Positions 34,242 through 44,804 are shown, counted from the stretch's first letter. The stretch is 64,000 nt of DNA from Paradesertivirga mongoliensis (GCF_024436395.1 NZ_JAFMZO010000001.1:62001-126000), one strand, 5' to 3'. Translations and numbers: made by a program. The notes: generated by a model from the letters alone, not told the origin.

Positions 34242-34784
34242 TTATTTATCGTTTTTTATATTTTTTAATGCTTCCCAGCGTGGGTCTGCATCTGTATTCT
34301 CTTTTTCTTCTTTAGTAGCCGAAAGCGCGTTTAATTTTTCGATCACCTCTTTATCACACCACTGTGTGTTACCAACATCGCTACAGCGATTGAATAAAGG
34401 TACTGCTAAATTGATGTACTCGTATATTAATTGAGAAACATTAATTTCATGCTCATTTCTCCCCAATACTATAATTTCGTCGGTATTGTCTTCTAAATTC
34501 TCATCATCAGAAAACTTTACTATTTGTCTCTCACTCACTTTCACCATTGTCGGGAAGTCAGAAAGACAAAAATCACAGTTTGAAAAAATCTCCCCTTCTA
34601 TCTTAAAATAGAGAATAAGCATTGTTTCCTGCTTATCCAGTTCCATTTCAACTTTTAGTTTACCATTCTTTACCAACGAGTATTCAAACTCATTGAAGAA
34701 GCGCTCATCGATATCAAAATCGAACTGATGCTTGCCGGTTTTCAATCCGGTAAATGGTATTTTGTATTCCTGCAACGATTTCAA
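34242..34784 (-). CDS. DUF177 (YceD-like) protein
   Basis: A 180-residue cytoplasmic protein of the YceD family, linked with rRNA accumulation in other bacteria and located next to rpmF almost everywhere. Markers are YKIPFTGLKTGKHQFDFDID at the N-terminus and CDFCLSDFPTMVKV with a Cys pair. No ATG is available in frame; translation seems to start at TTG 34784 (MKSLQEYKIP), giving a sequence that fits the family's beginning. It is the first gene of the rpmF-plsX-fabH-acc block on this strand. Confidence 0.88.
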   Translation of the reverse strand: MKSLQEYKIPFTGLKTGKHQFDFDIDERFFNEFEYSLVKNGKLKVEMELDKQETMLILYFKIEGEIFSNCDFCLSDFPTMVKVSERQIVKFSDDENLEDNTDEIIVLGRNEHEINVSQLIYEYINLAVPLFNRCSDVGNTQWCDKEVIEKLNALSATKEEKENTDADPRWEALKNIKNDK

Positions 34785-34962
34785 AGCACGACAATTGAGC
34801 CTGCAAAGATAGGGAAATATATTATTCGGGAAAAGATTTTTTGAAACGTTTTTTCATGTATCAGAAAGCCTGCACGACTGCACTAAAAACGCCTAATAAC
34901 AAGATCGTAGGAAACATCGCAGCACATTTGAGAGTACCGTTTTTCAGGAATTGTTATTCGAA

Positions 34963-36018
34963 CTAATCGCGGTCTTTCGAAAGCTTCGAAATTTTTAATG
35001 GATTAGAGCTTAACTCCTGTAATTCTTTCCGCCGCTTAACGATGTTAATGGCCATAAATAAAGCCTCGCGGAATGAACTCTCAGATGCCAAGTTTTTTCC
35101 TGCAATATCATAGCCGGTACCGTGATCGGGCGAGGTACGCACAACCGGCAGTCCAGCAGTAAAATTAACCCCGTGATGGAAGGCTATCGATTTGAACGGG
35201 ATAAGGCCCTGATCGTGATACATAGCCAATACGGCGTCGAACTTGAGGTGCGAACCGTTTGCAAAAAAACCATCAGCAGAATAAGGCCCGAAGGCAAAAA
35301 TTCCTTTTTCTTTAGCCTCTTCAATACCGGGTAATATGATTTCCAGCTCTTCTTTGCCGATAAGCCCGTTATCGCCTGCATGAGGATTTAATCCCAAAAC
35401 TGCAATCTTTGGCTTTTGCAGCCAGAAATCGCTTTTGAGGCTATTATGCATAAGCCTTAATTTCGAAACAATCGCCTCTTTTGTAACGCGTTGAGCCACC
35501 TCTCCTACCGGAATATGGCCGGTTACTACGCCCACCTTCAGATCTTCACCTACAAGAAACATCAGTGAATCTGCCGAATTGGTTTTATGCTGAATATATT
35601 CTGTATGCCCCGGGAAACTAAATTCCGCATTCTGAATATTGTGTTTGTTGATCGGAGCGGTAACCAGGGCGTCTGTATTTCCTTCAATAAGGTCGGCCAC
35701 AGCCTTATCCAATGACAGGAAAGCATATTTTCCGCCAGTTTCGTTAACGGCACCTGGTTCAATTTTAACATCTTCTTCCCAGCAGTTAATCATGTTCGCA
35801 CGTTTTGGATTAGCCTGGTTAGCATGGGCAATTACATTGAAGCTAAAGTCGTGCATAGTCAATGCCTTCCGGTAAAATGAGGCAACTTTTGTATTACCAT
35901 AAACAATAGGGGTGCAATGGTTTAAAACTGCCGAGTCGGCCAAAGTTTTTAAGATAACTTCTAAACCAATTCCGTTTATATCTCCTATAGAAATTCCTAC
36001 TTTAATTTTTTCGCTCAT
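34963..36018 (-). CDS. pdxA: 4-hydroxythreonine-4-phosphate dehydrogenase
   Basis: A 351-residue PdxA. It oxidises 4-phosphohydroxy-threonine in the DXP-dependent pyridoxal 5'-phosphate pathway. Motifs include ISIGDINGIGLEVILK, SFPGHTEYIQHKT (metal His), TGHIPVGEVAQRVTKE and YHDQGLIPFKSIAF with the other metal His. I start at ATG 36018; the longer frame begins with TTG. The gene is divergent from rsmA across 104 bases, the reverse of the order seen in enterics where pdxA and ksgA share an operon. Confidence 0.95.
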   Translation of the reverse strand: MSEKIKVGISIGDINGIGLEVILKTLADSAVLNHCTPIVYGNTKVASFYRKALTMHDFSFNVIAHANQANPKRANMINCWEEDVKIEPGAVNETGGKYAFLSLDKAVADLIEGNTDALVTAPINKHNIQNAEFSFPGHTEYIQHKTNSADSLMFLVGEDLKVGVVTGHIPVGEVAQRVTKEAIVSKLRLMHNSLKSDFWLQKPKIAVLGLNPHAGDNGLIGKEELEIILPGIEEAKEKGIFAFGPYSADGFFANGSHLKFDAVLAMYHDQGLIPFKSIAFHHGVNFTAGLPVVRTSPDHGTGYDIAGKNLASESSFREALFMAINIVKRRKELQELSSNPLKISKLSKDRD

Positions 36019-36122
36019 GGTTATCAAGTGCCGGTTTAACCGGAAACTTGTGCAAAATAAAGAATTTGGATGGTTTGCCGCAATCGCATTTAAAGATTGC
36101 TTAATTTGCGCGAAATTTTTCC

Positions 36123-36914
36123 ATGAGTTCAGTACGTGCCAAAAAACATCTTGGTCAGCATTTTTTAACCGATAAGAACATCGCCTCGAAAATTGTTGAA
36201 AGCTTAAGACCCGAAGGTAAATATAATCAGGTACTTGAGGTGGGGCCGGGAATGGGCATACTTTCAGACTTCCTTCTACAAAAAGAAGAATACCAAACCT
36301 ACCTGATCGACCTGGACGCTGAATCGGTACAATTTTTAAAAAGGAAGTACCCGCAGTTGGGTGAGAGACTTATCAACGGTGACTTTCTGGAACTTGATTT
36401 TCGCCAGATTTTTAAAGGAAAGCTGGGCATCATCGGCAATTTTCCCTACAATATTTCATCCCAGATAATCTTTAAGATCCTCGACAACAGAGACATCATT
36501 CCGGAAATGGTAGGCATGTTTCAGAAAGAAGTGGCCGAACGCTGTTCTGCGAAGCCGGGCACCAAGGAGTATGGTATTCTCACCGTACTTATAAATGCTT
36601 ATTACAAAGTGGAATATTTATTTACGGTAAAAGCGGGGGTGTTTAATCCTCCACCTAAAGTACTTTCTGCTGTAATACGTCTAAGCCGGAACGAGGTTGA
36701 AGCGCTCGGCTGCGACGAAAAACTTTTCTGGCAGGTAGTGAAAGCCGGCTTTAATCAGCGAAGAAAAACACTTAGAAATGCGCTGTCCTCGCTGATCAAT
36801 AAAGAAAAAATAGGAAATGAACCTATGCTGGATTTGAGGGCGGAGAGACTAAGCGTAGGAGACTTTGTGGAGCTAACTAATAAAATCGCTGAATCAGGAC
36901 GGCAGAATGATTAA
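36123..36914 (+). CDS. rsmA: 16S rRNA (adenine-1518/1519-N6) dimethyltransferase
   Basis: A 263-residue SAM-dependent enzyme that dimethylates two adenines in the 3' hairpin of 16S rRNA during 30S assembly. Motifs: KKHLGQHFLTDKNIASKIV at the start, VLEVGPGMGILSDFLL (SAM site), and IIGNFPYNISSQIIFKIL with the NxPY catalytic motif as NFPY. The C-terminal domain ends normally. It is probably monocistronic, with a 101-base spacer before the next gene. Confidence 0.96.
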   Translation: MSSVRAKKHLGQHFLTDKNIASKIVESLRPEGKYNQVLEVGPGMGILSDFLLQKEEYQTYLIDLDAESVQFLKRKYPQLGERLINGDFLELDFRQIFKGKLGIIGNFPYNISSQIIFKILDNRDIIPEMVGMFQKEVAERCSAKPGTKEYGILTVLINAYYKVEYLFTVKAGVFNPPPKVLSAVIRLSRNEVEALGCDEKLFWQVVKAGFNQRRKTLRNALSSLINKEKIGNEPMLDLRAERLSVGDFVELTNKIAESGRQND

Positions 36915-37015
36915 GAACAATCCTACATGAAGAGGCGTTTTAACCTTAATTAATTAAGTCAATCACTCGTAACACTTAGCTTTGTTACACGTAACATATT
37001 TTCAATTCATATTTA

Positions 37016-37948
37016 ATGCCCGATAAAAAAATCCTGATAGCAGATAAACTCCATCCCATTTTCAAAGAAGAAGCCGAGAAACTTGGTTATACTGTCGACG
37101 ATCTTCCGGACCTTACACGAGCCGAAACTCTTGAAATCATAAAAAACTATACAGGTATAGCAATACGCACAAAATTCAATATTGATAAAGAGATTATTGA
37201 CGCTGGAAACCAGCTGAGGTTTATTGCCAGGGCTGGAGCGGGTATGGACAATATTGATGTTCTCTATGCAACTGAGAAAAATATTGAATGCATAAACGCA
37301 CCGGAAGGGAATAAAACAGCATTAGCAGAACACGCCATAGGAATGTTGTTGTCGCTTATGAATAACCTTAGAAAGGCCGACATCGAAGTAAGAAAAGGCA
37401 TCTGGGATCGCGAAGGCAACCGTGGCTATGAGTTGAAGGGTAAAACAGTGGGCATTATCGGCTATGGGTTTATGGGTAGAAGCTTCGCTAAAAAGCTCAA
37501 GAGTTTTGATGTGAACGTAATTGCTTACGACAAATACCAATCGGGCTTTAGCGACGAATTTGCGCATGAAGTAAGCATGGAACAAATCGTAAAGCACTCT
37601 GATATACTTAGTCTTCATATCCCTTTGAAGCGGGAAACTAATCAGCTGGTTGACGATGAATATTTGCTGCATTTTAAAAAGCCTATATTCTTTTTAAATA
37701 CTGCCCGAGGTGAGATTGTAAACACGCAAGCGGTATTAAATGCGATTAAAGCAGGCAAAATATTAGGGGCGGGACTGGATGTGCTTGAAATTGAAAAATT
37801 TCCGGCTCTGGCCGAACAAAGCTGGTTTGATGAATTAGTGAGCGAGGGGAGAGTATTGCTGAGCCCGCATGTTGGCGGCTGGACGGTAGAGTCATACCGG
37901 AAGATCTCGGAAGTATTAGCTGAAAAACTCAAGGCCCTTCCGGTATGA
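37016..37948 (+). CDS. NAD-dependent D-2-hydroxyacid dehydrogenase
   Basis: A 310-residue enzyme of the D-3-phosphoglycerate dehydrogenase type. Substrate domain at both ends; NAD-binding Rossmann motif TVGIIGYGFMGRSFAKKL near residue 145; catalytic Arg in NTARGEIVNT, Glu in LDVLEIEKFP and His in LSPHVGGWT. It has no C-terminal ACT domain and is shorter than SerA. It may be a phosphoglycerate or other hydroxyacid dehydrogenase; the substrate cannot be settled here, and no serC gene is near. Confidence 0.9.
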   Translation: MPDKKILIADKLHPIFKEEAEKLGYTVDDLPDLTRAETLEIIKNYTGIAIRTKFNIDKEIIDAGNQLRFIARAGAGMDNIDVLYATEKNIECINAPEGNKTALAEHAIGMLLSLMNNLRKADIEVRKGIWDREGNRGYELKGKTVGIIGYGFMGRSFAKKLKSFDVNVIAYDKYQSGFSDEFAHEVSMEQIVKHSDILSLHIPLKRETNQLVDDEYLLHFKKPIFFLNTARGEIVNTQAVLNAIKAGKILGAGLDVLEIEKFPALAEQSWFDELVSEGRVLLSPHVGGWTVESYRKISEVLAEKLKALPV

Positions 37949-37976
37949 TGAACGAAAATTAATGGCATTCATAAAG

Positions 37977-38270
37977 TTAATTCAGCACAAGGTTCGGGTT
38001 ATATCTGATAAAATCCTCGTAGGCTTTACTCAAATCTTTCACAGAGTTAATTTCGAAATCGTCGCCCCAGGGAGTCCAGGAAATAAACTTTAGTTTCCTG
38101 GCTGCAGATTCAGTCTTTTTCGCCGGAGAAATCTCTTCATACACTCCAAAATTACCCAGGGTGTAATACTTAATCCTGCGGGTTCGATGTTCCAAAAGAT
38201 GCGACTTGGTTAATTTGAAGCCCATTCCTTTAATCCAATTTTTAATTGAGAGCGCTTTGTTTTGTGTCAT
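37977..38270 (-). CDS. Small hypothetical protein, 97 residues
   Basis: I do not recognise this family. It is basic (many Lys/Arg, as in HLLEHRTRRIKYYTLGNFGVYEEIS) with no signal peptide, membrane helix or Cys. The ATG at 38270 is reasonable and the frame ends 29 bases after the convergent dehydrogenase gene. It lies alone between convergent and divergent genes. Size and composition are compatible with a small DNA-, RNA- or protein-binding protein, but nothing further can be said. Confidence 0.55.
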   Translation of the reverse strand: MTQNKALSIKNWIKGMGFKLTKSHLLEHRTRRIKYYTLGNFGVYEEISPAKKTESAARKLKFISWTPWGDDFEINSVKDLSKAYEDFIRYNPNLVLN

Positions 38271-38398
38271 GACCTGGAATTTATGTTTTCATTCGGGTTA
38301 TTTTATCGTGTGTTTAACATCCTCATTCACATTCGGTTCTGATTAATAATTTTTTTTATTGGCAATTGTTAACAAGATATGTGAATAACTCACTGCTA

Positions 38399-39457
38399 TT
38401 ATTGGCTGGCTATTTCCATACGCGTTTTAGGAAGGCAATGAGGATAATTTTGCTGCATAAAAAGTATAAGCTTTTCTCGGATAAAACATCGAAGGTCGAA
38501 CGTATCGCCAGAATTTGCTGCGCTTACCAGCACACGTATTTCGATAGTATCTGCACGGACATCGGTTACCGCTAATGAGTTTATGCGCCTGTCCCATAAT
38601 TGGCTAAGACTCAGTAAACGGCCTAATTCCCTTCTCATCGGCTCGATTGGCATGGAGTAGTCTGCATACAGCATCACAACACCGATCAGTTCCGCGGACG
38701 TTCTGGTCCAGTTTTGAAAAGGTTTCTCAATGAAATAATTTATCGGTAAGATCAACCTGCGCTGGTCCCAGATATTGAGCACTACATAGGTAAGTGTTAT
38801 CTCTTCAACCCTGCCCCATTCATTTTCGACAACCAATACATCATCAATCCGAATGGGCTGAGTAAACGCAATTTGAAAACCGGCAAGCAAGTTACCCAGA
38901 GACTTCTGAGCCGCAAAACCAATGATTATACCACCAACTCCAACCCCGGTTAAAAGGCCAGCGCCAATCTTGCGCATATTTTCAAAACTCAGCAGAACGA
39001 TAGCAATTGTTATCAATACAATCAGCATCACAACGAATTTGCGAACGAACTGCAACTGGGTTCTTATTTTGCGCTCCTTAAGATTATTTTGTTTAGAGTA
39101 GTCATACTTGTGGTAGATCGAATCTTCTATCAACTTAATCAGGCCGATCAACATTCCAGCGAATGATACGATCAGAGCTACTTCAATCCATTTGTCGGCC
39201 AGCGCGAATGAAGTTCTGCTCATCCGCATCATCGGCATCGAAAAGTTCAGGAAAAGGAGTGGCAGAAAGAAATATGCCGCTGTGCTTAGGCGCTTGCTTA
39301 TTCGGCTGAAGATGTAGACGTTAGTCCGTCTATAATAAAAGGAAAAAGTGTTTGCAAGAAGAAATTTAACCGAAATCCCAACCACAACCGCCACAATTGC
39401 GACAAGAAAATTCCAGGTTACGGGCGACAAATTGTTCGAAAAGTTTAGCCAGTTCAT
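38399..39457 (-). CDS. MscS-type mechanosensitive ion channel
   Basis: A 352-residue membrane protein. About four transmembrane segments (residues 12-35, 55-75, 85-110, 135-160) precede the pore helix region KIGAGLLTGVGVGGIIIGFAAQKSLGNLLAGF, the Gly/Ala-rich TM3 of MscS, and the beta domain WGRVEEITLTYVVLNIWDQRRLILPINYFIEKPFQNW in split form. It should open on membrane tension at hypo-osmotic shock. It is divergent from the trehalose synthase gene, and both concern osmotic balance. Confidence 0.92.
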   Translation of the reverse strand: MNWLNFSNNLSPVTWNFLVAIVAVVVGISVKFLLANTFSFYYRRTNVYIFSRISKRLSTAAYFFLPLLFLNFSMPMMRMSRTSFALADKWIEVALIVSFAGMLIGLIKLIEDSIYHKYDYSKQNNLKERKIRTQLQFVRKFVVMLIVLITIAIVLLSFENMRKIGAGLLTGVGVGGIIIGFAAQKSLGNLLAGFQIAFTQPIRIDDVLVVENEWGRVEEITLTYVVLNIWDQRRLILPINYFIEKPFQNWTRTSAELIGVVMLYADYSMPIEPMRRELGRLLSLSQLWDRRINSLAVTDVRADTIEIRVLVSAANSGDTFDLRCFIREKLILFMQQNYPHCLPKTRMEIASQ

Positions 39458-39622
39458 AAATTTTTACTTACTTAGCAACAACCGTTGAATATCTTCCTGG
39501 TTTTTATCAACTAACCAGCACCCCCCGATTTAATTGTTATTAAATCAATCATTCACCTCTAATGTTTCTTAATTGCAAACCTTAGGGTAAAAAAACCCTT
39601 TAATAAGTATCGGTTATAGAAT

Positions 39623-41815
39623 ATGGGCAAAACAATTATTATTTCGAACAGGCTGCCAGTAAAGATCTATAAGAATAATGGAGAATTTGAGTTAAAGCAA
39701 AGCGAAGGAGGCCTGGCAACCGGCTTGGGTGCCATTTACAGGCAGGCCGACAACATTTGGATAGGCTGGCCGGGAATGGAAGTCCACACCAACGAGTCAA
39801 AAGAAGAAATAGCTAAAAGGCTTGCAGAAATCAATCTTCGTCCGGTATTTTTAACTCAGGAGGACATTAACTGTTATTACGAGGGCTTTTCTAACGAGGT
39901 GATGTGGCCAATTTGCCACTACCACCCTACCTATGCCAAATTCGATCCGGCATACTGGCAGAGCTACCAGGAAGTAAATGCCAAATTCCGGGACGCTGTA
40001 TTACAAATAGTTGAACCTGATGACATTATCTGGATACACGATTATCAGCTACTGTTATTGCCCGGTTTAATAAGAGCGGTACATCCTGACATTACTATTG
40101 GCTTTTTCCAGCACATCCCCTTTCCGAGTTCAGAAATTTTCAGGCTGATTCCATGGCGGATAGAAATACTTGAAAATATGCTTGGCGCCGACTTAATCGG
40201 ATTCCACACCTTTGACGATGCCCGACATTTTATTAGTTCAATAACCAGGTTGCTCCCGGTTCATTCGGTTTCAAACGTGATTACCTACAACGACAGGCCG
40301 GTAGTGGTTGAATCGTTTCCGATGGGAATCGACGACAAAAAGTTTGAATCCATGCCAGGCGAGCAGTCGGTAGTAGATCAAATTAATGAATTAAAACAGA
40401 GCTTCGACGGCTTTAAAATGGTTTTGTCGATAGACCGCCTGGATTACAGTAAAGGTATCTTACAAAGACTTGAAGCGTTCGACCTGTTATTTCAGCAACA
40501 TCCTGAGTACATAGGAGAAACGATTCTCTATATGATTGTCGTTCCCTCAAGAGATACGGTGCCGCGATATAAAGAGCTAAGAGATGAAATTGATAAAGTG
40601 GTGGGAAATATCAACTCGCGCTATCGCACCCTAAACTGGTCGCCGGTACACTATTACTACCGCTCTGTAACACCCGACCTGCTTAGCGCCTTATACAGTA
40701 TGGCAGAGGTATGTTTAGTAACGCCTATGCGCGACGGCATGAACCTGGTAAGTAAAGAATATGTTGCCAGTCGCACAAACAATACTGGTGTACTGATATT
40801 AAGCGAAATGGCTGGGGCAGCCAAGGAGTTAATCGATGCAATTATTGTTAACCCCAATAACACCCACGAAATATGCCAGGCGATAATTCAAGCCCTGAAT
40901 ATGAGTCGTGAAGAACAGCAACAAAGGATGAAAAAGCTGAGGTCGGTTGTATCCAAGTTCAACATCAGGCATTGGGTAAAGATCTATATGGACCGACTAA
41001 ACGAAGTAAAACACTTACAAGAATCGATGAAAGCTAAACATTTGATAAGAGACAGCCGCGCTATTCTGGAACAAGAATATCTAAAAGCAAGGAAAAGAAT
41101 CATATTTCTCGACTACGATGGCACTCTTGTTGGCTTTCAACCCGAAATTGAGATGGCTTTTCCGGATGAAGACCTGTACGAAATTCTCAAGCAGCTGGCT
41201 TCCGACTCAAGTAATCATGTAGTGATTATAAGCGGCAGGAAACACGAAAATCTGGAAGAATGGTTTTCGCAGTTGCCTATCGATATTATTGCCGAACACG
41301 GAGCCTGGACAAAAAACCAGAACGAACAATGGATTCAATTACCGGGGTTGTATGATCATTGGAAGCAAGATGTTGCACAGGTATTAGAACGCTACGTAGA
41401 CCGAACACCGGGATCATTCATCGAAGAAAAAAGTTTTTCCTTAGTCTTCCATTATCGCAAAGTGGAAGAAGGGCTGGGCGATTTAAGAGCCGGCGAACTG
41501 GTGAACGACCTTCGATTTATTACGGCGGACATGGGTTTACAGATTCTGCCCGGAAACAAGGTGATTGAGATTAAGAATATCGAGGTAAACAAAGGCAAAG
41601 TTGCGCTACGCTGGCTCGAGGATAAAGAATACGACTTTATTATGGCGATGGGTGATGACCATACCGACGAAGACATTTTCAAAGCAGTCCCTTCCGAAGC
41701 TTTTACTATTAAAATAGGCGGCAACATCTCGGCAGCCAGATTTTATCTGAGAGATTTCCGCGAAGTGCGCCGCCTGTTGCGAACGCTGACCTTCATATCA
41801 TCGGAAACCACATAA
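39623..41815 (+). CDS. Fused trehalose-6-phosphate synthase / phosphatase
   Basis: A 730-residue two-domain enzyme. Residues about 1-470 are GT20 synthase ([77 protein letters not shown]), which makes trehalose 6-phosphate from UDP-glucose and glucose 6-phosphate. Residues about 490-725 are a HAD-type phosphatase with DYDGTLVGF (D497, D499) and [11 protein letters not shown], which yields trehalose. Fusion of both steps is common in Bacteroidota. It lies divergent from an MscS channel and convergent with a GH15 gene, so synthesis and breakdown of trehalose may be encoded together. Confidence 0.95.
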   Translation: MGKTIIISNRLPVKIYKNNGEFELKQSEGGLATGLGAIYRQADNIWIGWPGMEVHTNESKEEIAKRLAEINLRPVFLTQEDINCYYEGFSNEVMWPICHYHPTYAKFDPAYWQSYQEVNAKFRDAVLQIVEPDDIIWIHDYQLLLLPGLIRAVHPDITIGFFQHIPFPSSEIFRLIPWRIEILENMLGADLIGFHTFDDARHFISSITRLLPVHSVSNVITYNDRPVVVESFPMGIDDKKFESMPGEQSVVDQINELKQSFDGFKMVLSIDRLDYSKGILQRLEAFDLLFQQHPEYIGETILYMIVVPSRDTVPRYKELRDEIDKVVGNINSRYRTLNWSPVHYYYRSVTPDLLSALYSMAEVCLVTPMRDGMNLVSKEYVASRTNNTGVLILSEMAGAAKELIDAIIVNPNNTHEICQAIIQALNMSREEQQQRMKKLRSVVSKFNIRHWVKIYMDRLNEVKHLQESMKAKHLIRDSRAILEQEYLKARKRIIFLDYDGTLVGFQPEIEMAFPDEDLYEILKQLASDSSNHVVIISGRKHENLEEWFSQLPIDIIAEHGAWTKNQNEQWIQLPGLYDHWKQDVAQVLERYVDRTPGSFIEEKSFSLVFHYRKVEEGLGDLRAGELVNDLRFITADMGLQILPGNKVIEIKNIEVNKGKVALRWLEDKEYDFIMAMGDDHTDEDIFKAVPSEAFTIKIGGNISAARFYLRDFREVRRLLRTLTFISSETT

Positions 41816-41933
41816 AGAAATTTGGGCTTTATTGCACAAGCCCTCGTCGGATTTTGCAATCCCCATGCCATAGTAAGGGACTTACAATCACGGTGTGAGA
41901 TCAATTAAAAGCTCAATAGCCGCTAAGAAACTA

Positions 41934-43715
41934 TTACAAAAACACAGGCCTGTCCAGTTTAATCGCAATGCGATACGCTGCATTCATCAATCCCACGTGG
42001 CTGTAAGCCTGCGGAAAATTGCCCCACATGCTTCCGGTATTTTCATCCACATCTTCGCTAAAGAGCTTGAGGTGATTACAATATTGGATAATATGCTCAA
42101 ATTCACGGATGGCATCATCCACGCGGCCGACACAGGCCAGCGCTTCCACATACCAAAAGGCGCAAATAAGAAAAGTAGTTTTAGGCTTCCCAAAGTCATC
42201 CTCATGCAAATACCGGTAGAACAGCCCTTTAGGGGTTTTAAGCTCCGCTTCCAATGCTTTCAGGTGGTCTTTCGCGCGTTCGGATGTAGGATCAAGATAG
42301 TTCATCATAATGAGCTGTAAGGTACTTGCATCCAGATGCGTACCGCCCGCGGCGTTGGTATAAACTTTCCTCACGGGATCATAACAACTTTCTATATGAT
42401 CGGCTGCCTTTTTCTGAAGCATTAAAGCCCGTTCTTCCAGTTCCTTATTATCAATAGTCTGAGCCATTTTCGCCGCCGCAGCACAACCCGCCCACTGGAA
42501 GAGATTACTATAACAATGCACGTTGGCTATATTTCTAAACTCCCAGATTCCAGCATCTTTCTCATCGATAGTACGCTCTATTTTAGTCAGCACCGTTTCT
42601 ATCCAGCGAATAGAATCTTTTCGTTCGCGAAAAACAAAGCGGTGGTCAATATAGAGCGGCATAATTGAGATCATCACCTGGCCATAAATGTCGTTTTGAA
42701 TATGCTCCGAAGCCTGGTTGCCGATGCGCACAGGCTTGTTGCCTTTGTACCCGTCCAGATGATCAAGAATTTTCTCTTCAAGTTCGGCCTTACCATCTAT
42801 TGCATACAAAGGCTGGTACCGATACGTTTCTGCCACCGAAATACCGGCGACGTAATTAAAATATCTTTCCATCTCTTCGAAATGGCCGATGTGGTTGAGC
42901 GCAGATATCACGTAATACGTATCACGCAGCCAGCAAAAGCGGTAATCCCAGTTTCTGCCACTTCCATCGTATTCGGGCAGGCTGGTGGTACTGGCCGCAA
43001 TTATAGCTCCTGTGTCCTCATATTGGTGGATTTTTAAAGCCAAGGCCGATCGGATAACATATTCCTGATAAAACCCGGCCATGTTCGAGTGCTTTATCCA
43101 GGTGCGCCAGTACGACACGGTCTCTCTTATAAAAGTCTCAGCAGTACTCCCCAAAGGCGCCTCAAGAGGCTGTCCATATGTTAAAACCAGGTATTTAACT
43201 TCATTGAGCACAAACCCGGTGTCGTCTGATAAATAACTGATAGGAATATTTGTAGTAAGCCGGACTCTGTCTTCACATCCTTCAAATTCTATGTGATTGC
43301 TTCCCCTGTGAGGCTTCAATTGGACCCTCCCATAATCGCATACAGGCTGGCACTTTACCTTTATTACCGGGTTACCTTCTATGGGTTCTATCTTACGGAT
43401 AAGCATTAAAGGCTTAAAGAAGCGTTCGTACTGCTGAAACCGCGGAGCCACATCAATTATTCTGTAGCGGCCGTTTTCGCAGGTTATCTCTGTGCATAAT
43501 ACGTTGGTATTTTCGAGATAAAACTGGTTCGAGGTATAATTAGCCGAGGGGAGAATTGTGAATTCGCCTCCTTTGTCTTCGTCTAAAAGCGATCCGAAGA
43601 CAAATGAGCTATCAAAACGTGGCCAGCAAAGCCATGAAATATTTGTGTTTTTATGAACATGTGCCAGGTAGGCACAATTGCCTATAAGACCTGTTTCATA
43701 TAAATGTTTTTCCAT
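41934..43715 (-). CDS. GH15-family glucoamylase/trehalase-like enzyme
   Basis: A 593-residue cytoplasmic protein with the N-terminal beta-sandwich (about 1-220) and (alpha/alpha)6 barrel of GH15. The signature GSGRNWDYRFCWLRDTYYVISAL (about residues 255-275) and LFSEDVDENTGSMWGNFPQAYSHVGLMNAAY near the C-terminus hold the two catalytic Glu regions. Members cleave alpha-glucosides: glucoamylase, glucodextranase or trehalase. Next to a trehalose synthase and with no signal peptide, trehalase is the most economical reading. It follows the GntR-type gene by 39 bases on the same strand. Confidence 0.9.
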   Translation of the reverse strand: MEKHLYETGLIGNCAYLAHVHKNTNISWLCWPRFDSSFVFGSLLDEDKGGEFTILPSANYTSNQFYLENTNVLCTEITCENGRYRIIDVAPRFQQYERFFKPLMLIRKIEPIEGNPVIKVKCQPVCDYGRVQLKPHRGSNHIEFEGCEDRVRLTTNIPISYLSDDTGFVLNEVKYLVLTYGQPLEAPLGSTAETFIRETVSYWRTWIKHSNMAGFYQEYVIRSALALKIHQYEDTGAIIAASTTSLPEYDGSGRNWDYRFCWLRDTYYVISALNHIGHFEEMERYFNYVAGISVAETYRYQPLYAIDGKAELEEKILDHLDGYKGNKPVRIGNQASEHIQNDIYGQVMISIMPLYIDHRFVFRERKDSIRWIETVLTKIERTIDEKDAGIWEFRNIANVHCYSNLFQWAGCAAAAKMAQTIDNKELEERALMLQKKAADHIESCYDPVRKVYTNAAGGTHLDASTLQLIMMNYLDPTSERAKDHLKALEAELKTPKGLFYRYLHEDDFGKPKTTFLICAFWYVEALACVGRVDDAIREFEHIIQYCNHLKLFSEDVDENTGSMWGNFPQAYSHVGLMNAAYRIAIKLDRPVFL

Positions 43716-43754
43716 TGCTTTTATTACAGACTAAAAGCGAACAAGTTTTAAATT

Positions 43755-44804
43755 TTATAAAGACGGCCGCAGTGTAAGGTGAAAAGGTACCTGAACATGA
43801 GTTCGCGAATTCTCCAGGATCATCTTCGCGGCGATGGCTCCCATCTGCCTGAAATCGGTCGATACGGTAGTAATTCCATCTAAAATTATTTTTTTAAGAG
43901 GTGTTTCGTTATAAGAAATTACGCCAACCTGTTTTCCTACTTTAAGTTTTAACGAGATGATCTTTTCAATTAACTCCACCAAATCGTCCTCCATCAGGTT
44001 AATATAAACCTCTCCTTCCTCAATAGGTTCGGCAGCAATGTTACTTATAACTTTATGGTTAAAAGCATATTGCTGGCAAAAGCGCAACAAGCCTTTTTTA
44101 ATCTCTTTAGGGTAATAGCTTTTGTCGGGAAAAATTAGCTTAATGGTGTGATACTTACTCAGCACATCTTTCGCCTGTTCCATGGCATTATAAATGTCGC
44201 TTTCAAAATTTTCGTATACAGCGGCATACTCTCCTTCAACACCTGGTACCTTTTTATCCAGCAACACCAGCTTGTCTTTCGGAATGGTGTTGATAATTTC
44301 GTACGCATTTTCGCCGCCCTCAATAAAATGAGGCACCACCACGTAGTGCGAATAACCCTGCATCTTGTCGGCAAGCATCTTCTTAAACAGCTTGCAATCG
44401 TTGTTATAAATATAAAAATCAACCGCCACATGATCGCCAAGGGCAGACACAAAAGAATCGTAGATTAATTTTTTATGTGAACTTAGCTTATTAAAAAACA
44501 AGCAAATACGAAGCGTCTGTCTGAAGTCTGTGCTGGCAATATAGTATCCTTTGCCAGGTATGGAAGCAATAACCCCAATCTTTTTAAGGTATTTATATCC
44601 CTTTTCAGCCGTATCGCGCGAAATCTCCAGCTCATAACTCAACTCATTTATAGACGGCAACATGTCATTCTTTCCAATTTTACCTGTCTCTATAGCCGTC
44701 AAAATAGAATTGGTTAACTGGAGATACTTTGGCGTTGCCGAATACTCGTCGATATGAATAAAATCGAAAAACCGAGCCGACTTCATTGAGGATGCTTTAG
44801 ACAT
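43755..44804 (-). CDS. GntR-type regulator with LacI-like sensor domain
   Basis: A 349-residue regulator. Residues about 15-85 are a GntR winged helix (SATPKYLQLTNSILTAIETG, LPSINELSYELEISRDTAEKGYKYLKKIGVI), and about 95-345 a periplasmic-binding-protein-like sensor of the LacI type (LRICLFFNKLSSHKKLIYDSF, ending GAIAAKMILENSRTHVQVPF). It should sense a small sugar and control nearby catabolic genes. The start at ATG 44804 is preferred to GTG 44813. It lies at the head of the GH15 gene and behind the rhamnogalacturonan block, so it may serve either. Confidence 0.88.
   Translation of the reverse strand: MSKASSMKSARFFDFIHIDEYSATPKYLQLTNSILTAIETGKIGKNDMLPSINELSYELEISRDTAEKGYKYLKKIGVIASIPGKGYYIASTDFRQTLRICLFFNKLSSHKKLIYDSFVSALGDHVAVDFYIYNNDCKLFKKMLADKMQGYSHYVVVPHFIEGGENAYEIINTIPKDKLVLLDKKVPGVEGEYAAVYENFESDIYNAMEQAKDVLSKYHTIKLIFPDKSYYPKEIKKGLLRFCQQYAFNHKVISNIAAEPIEEGEVYINLMEDDLVELIEKIISLKLKVGKQVGVISYNETPLKKIILDGITTVSTDFRQMGAIAAKMILENSRTHVQVPFHLTLRPSL

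Noticed and set aside
41824..41843. GGGCTT/AAGCCC hairpin after the trehalose gene
   Set aside because: The stem is only six pairs and no T tract follows, so I do not call it a terminator.
41895..42320. 141-codon plus-strand frame over the GH15 gene
   Set aside because: It is a shadow of the GH15 coding frame on the opposite strand.
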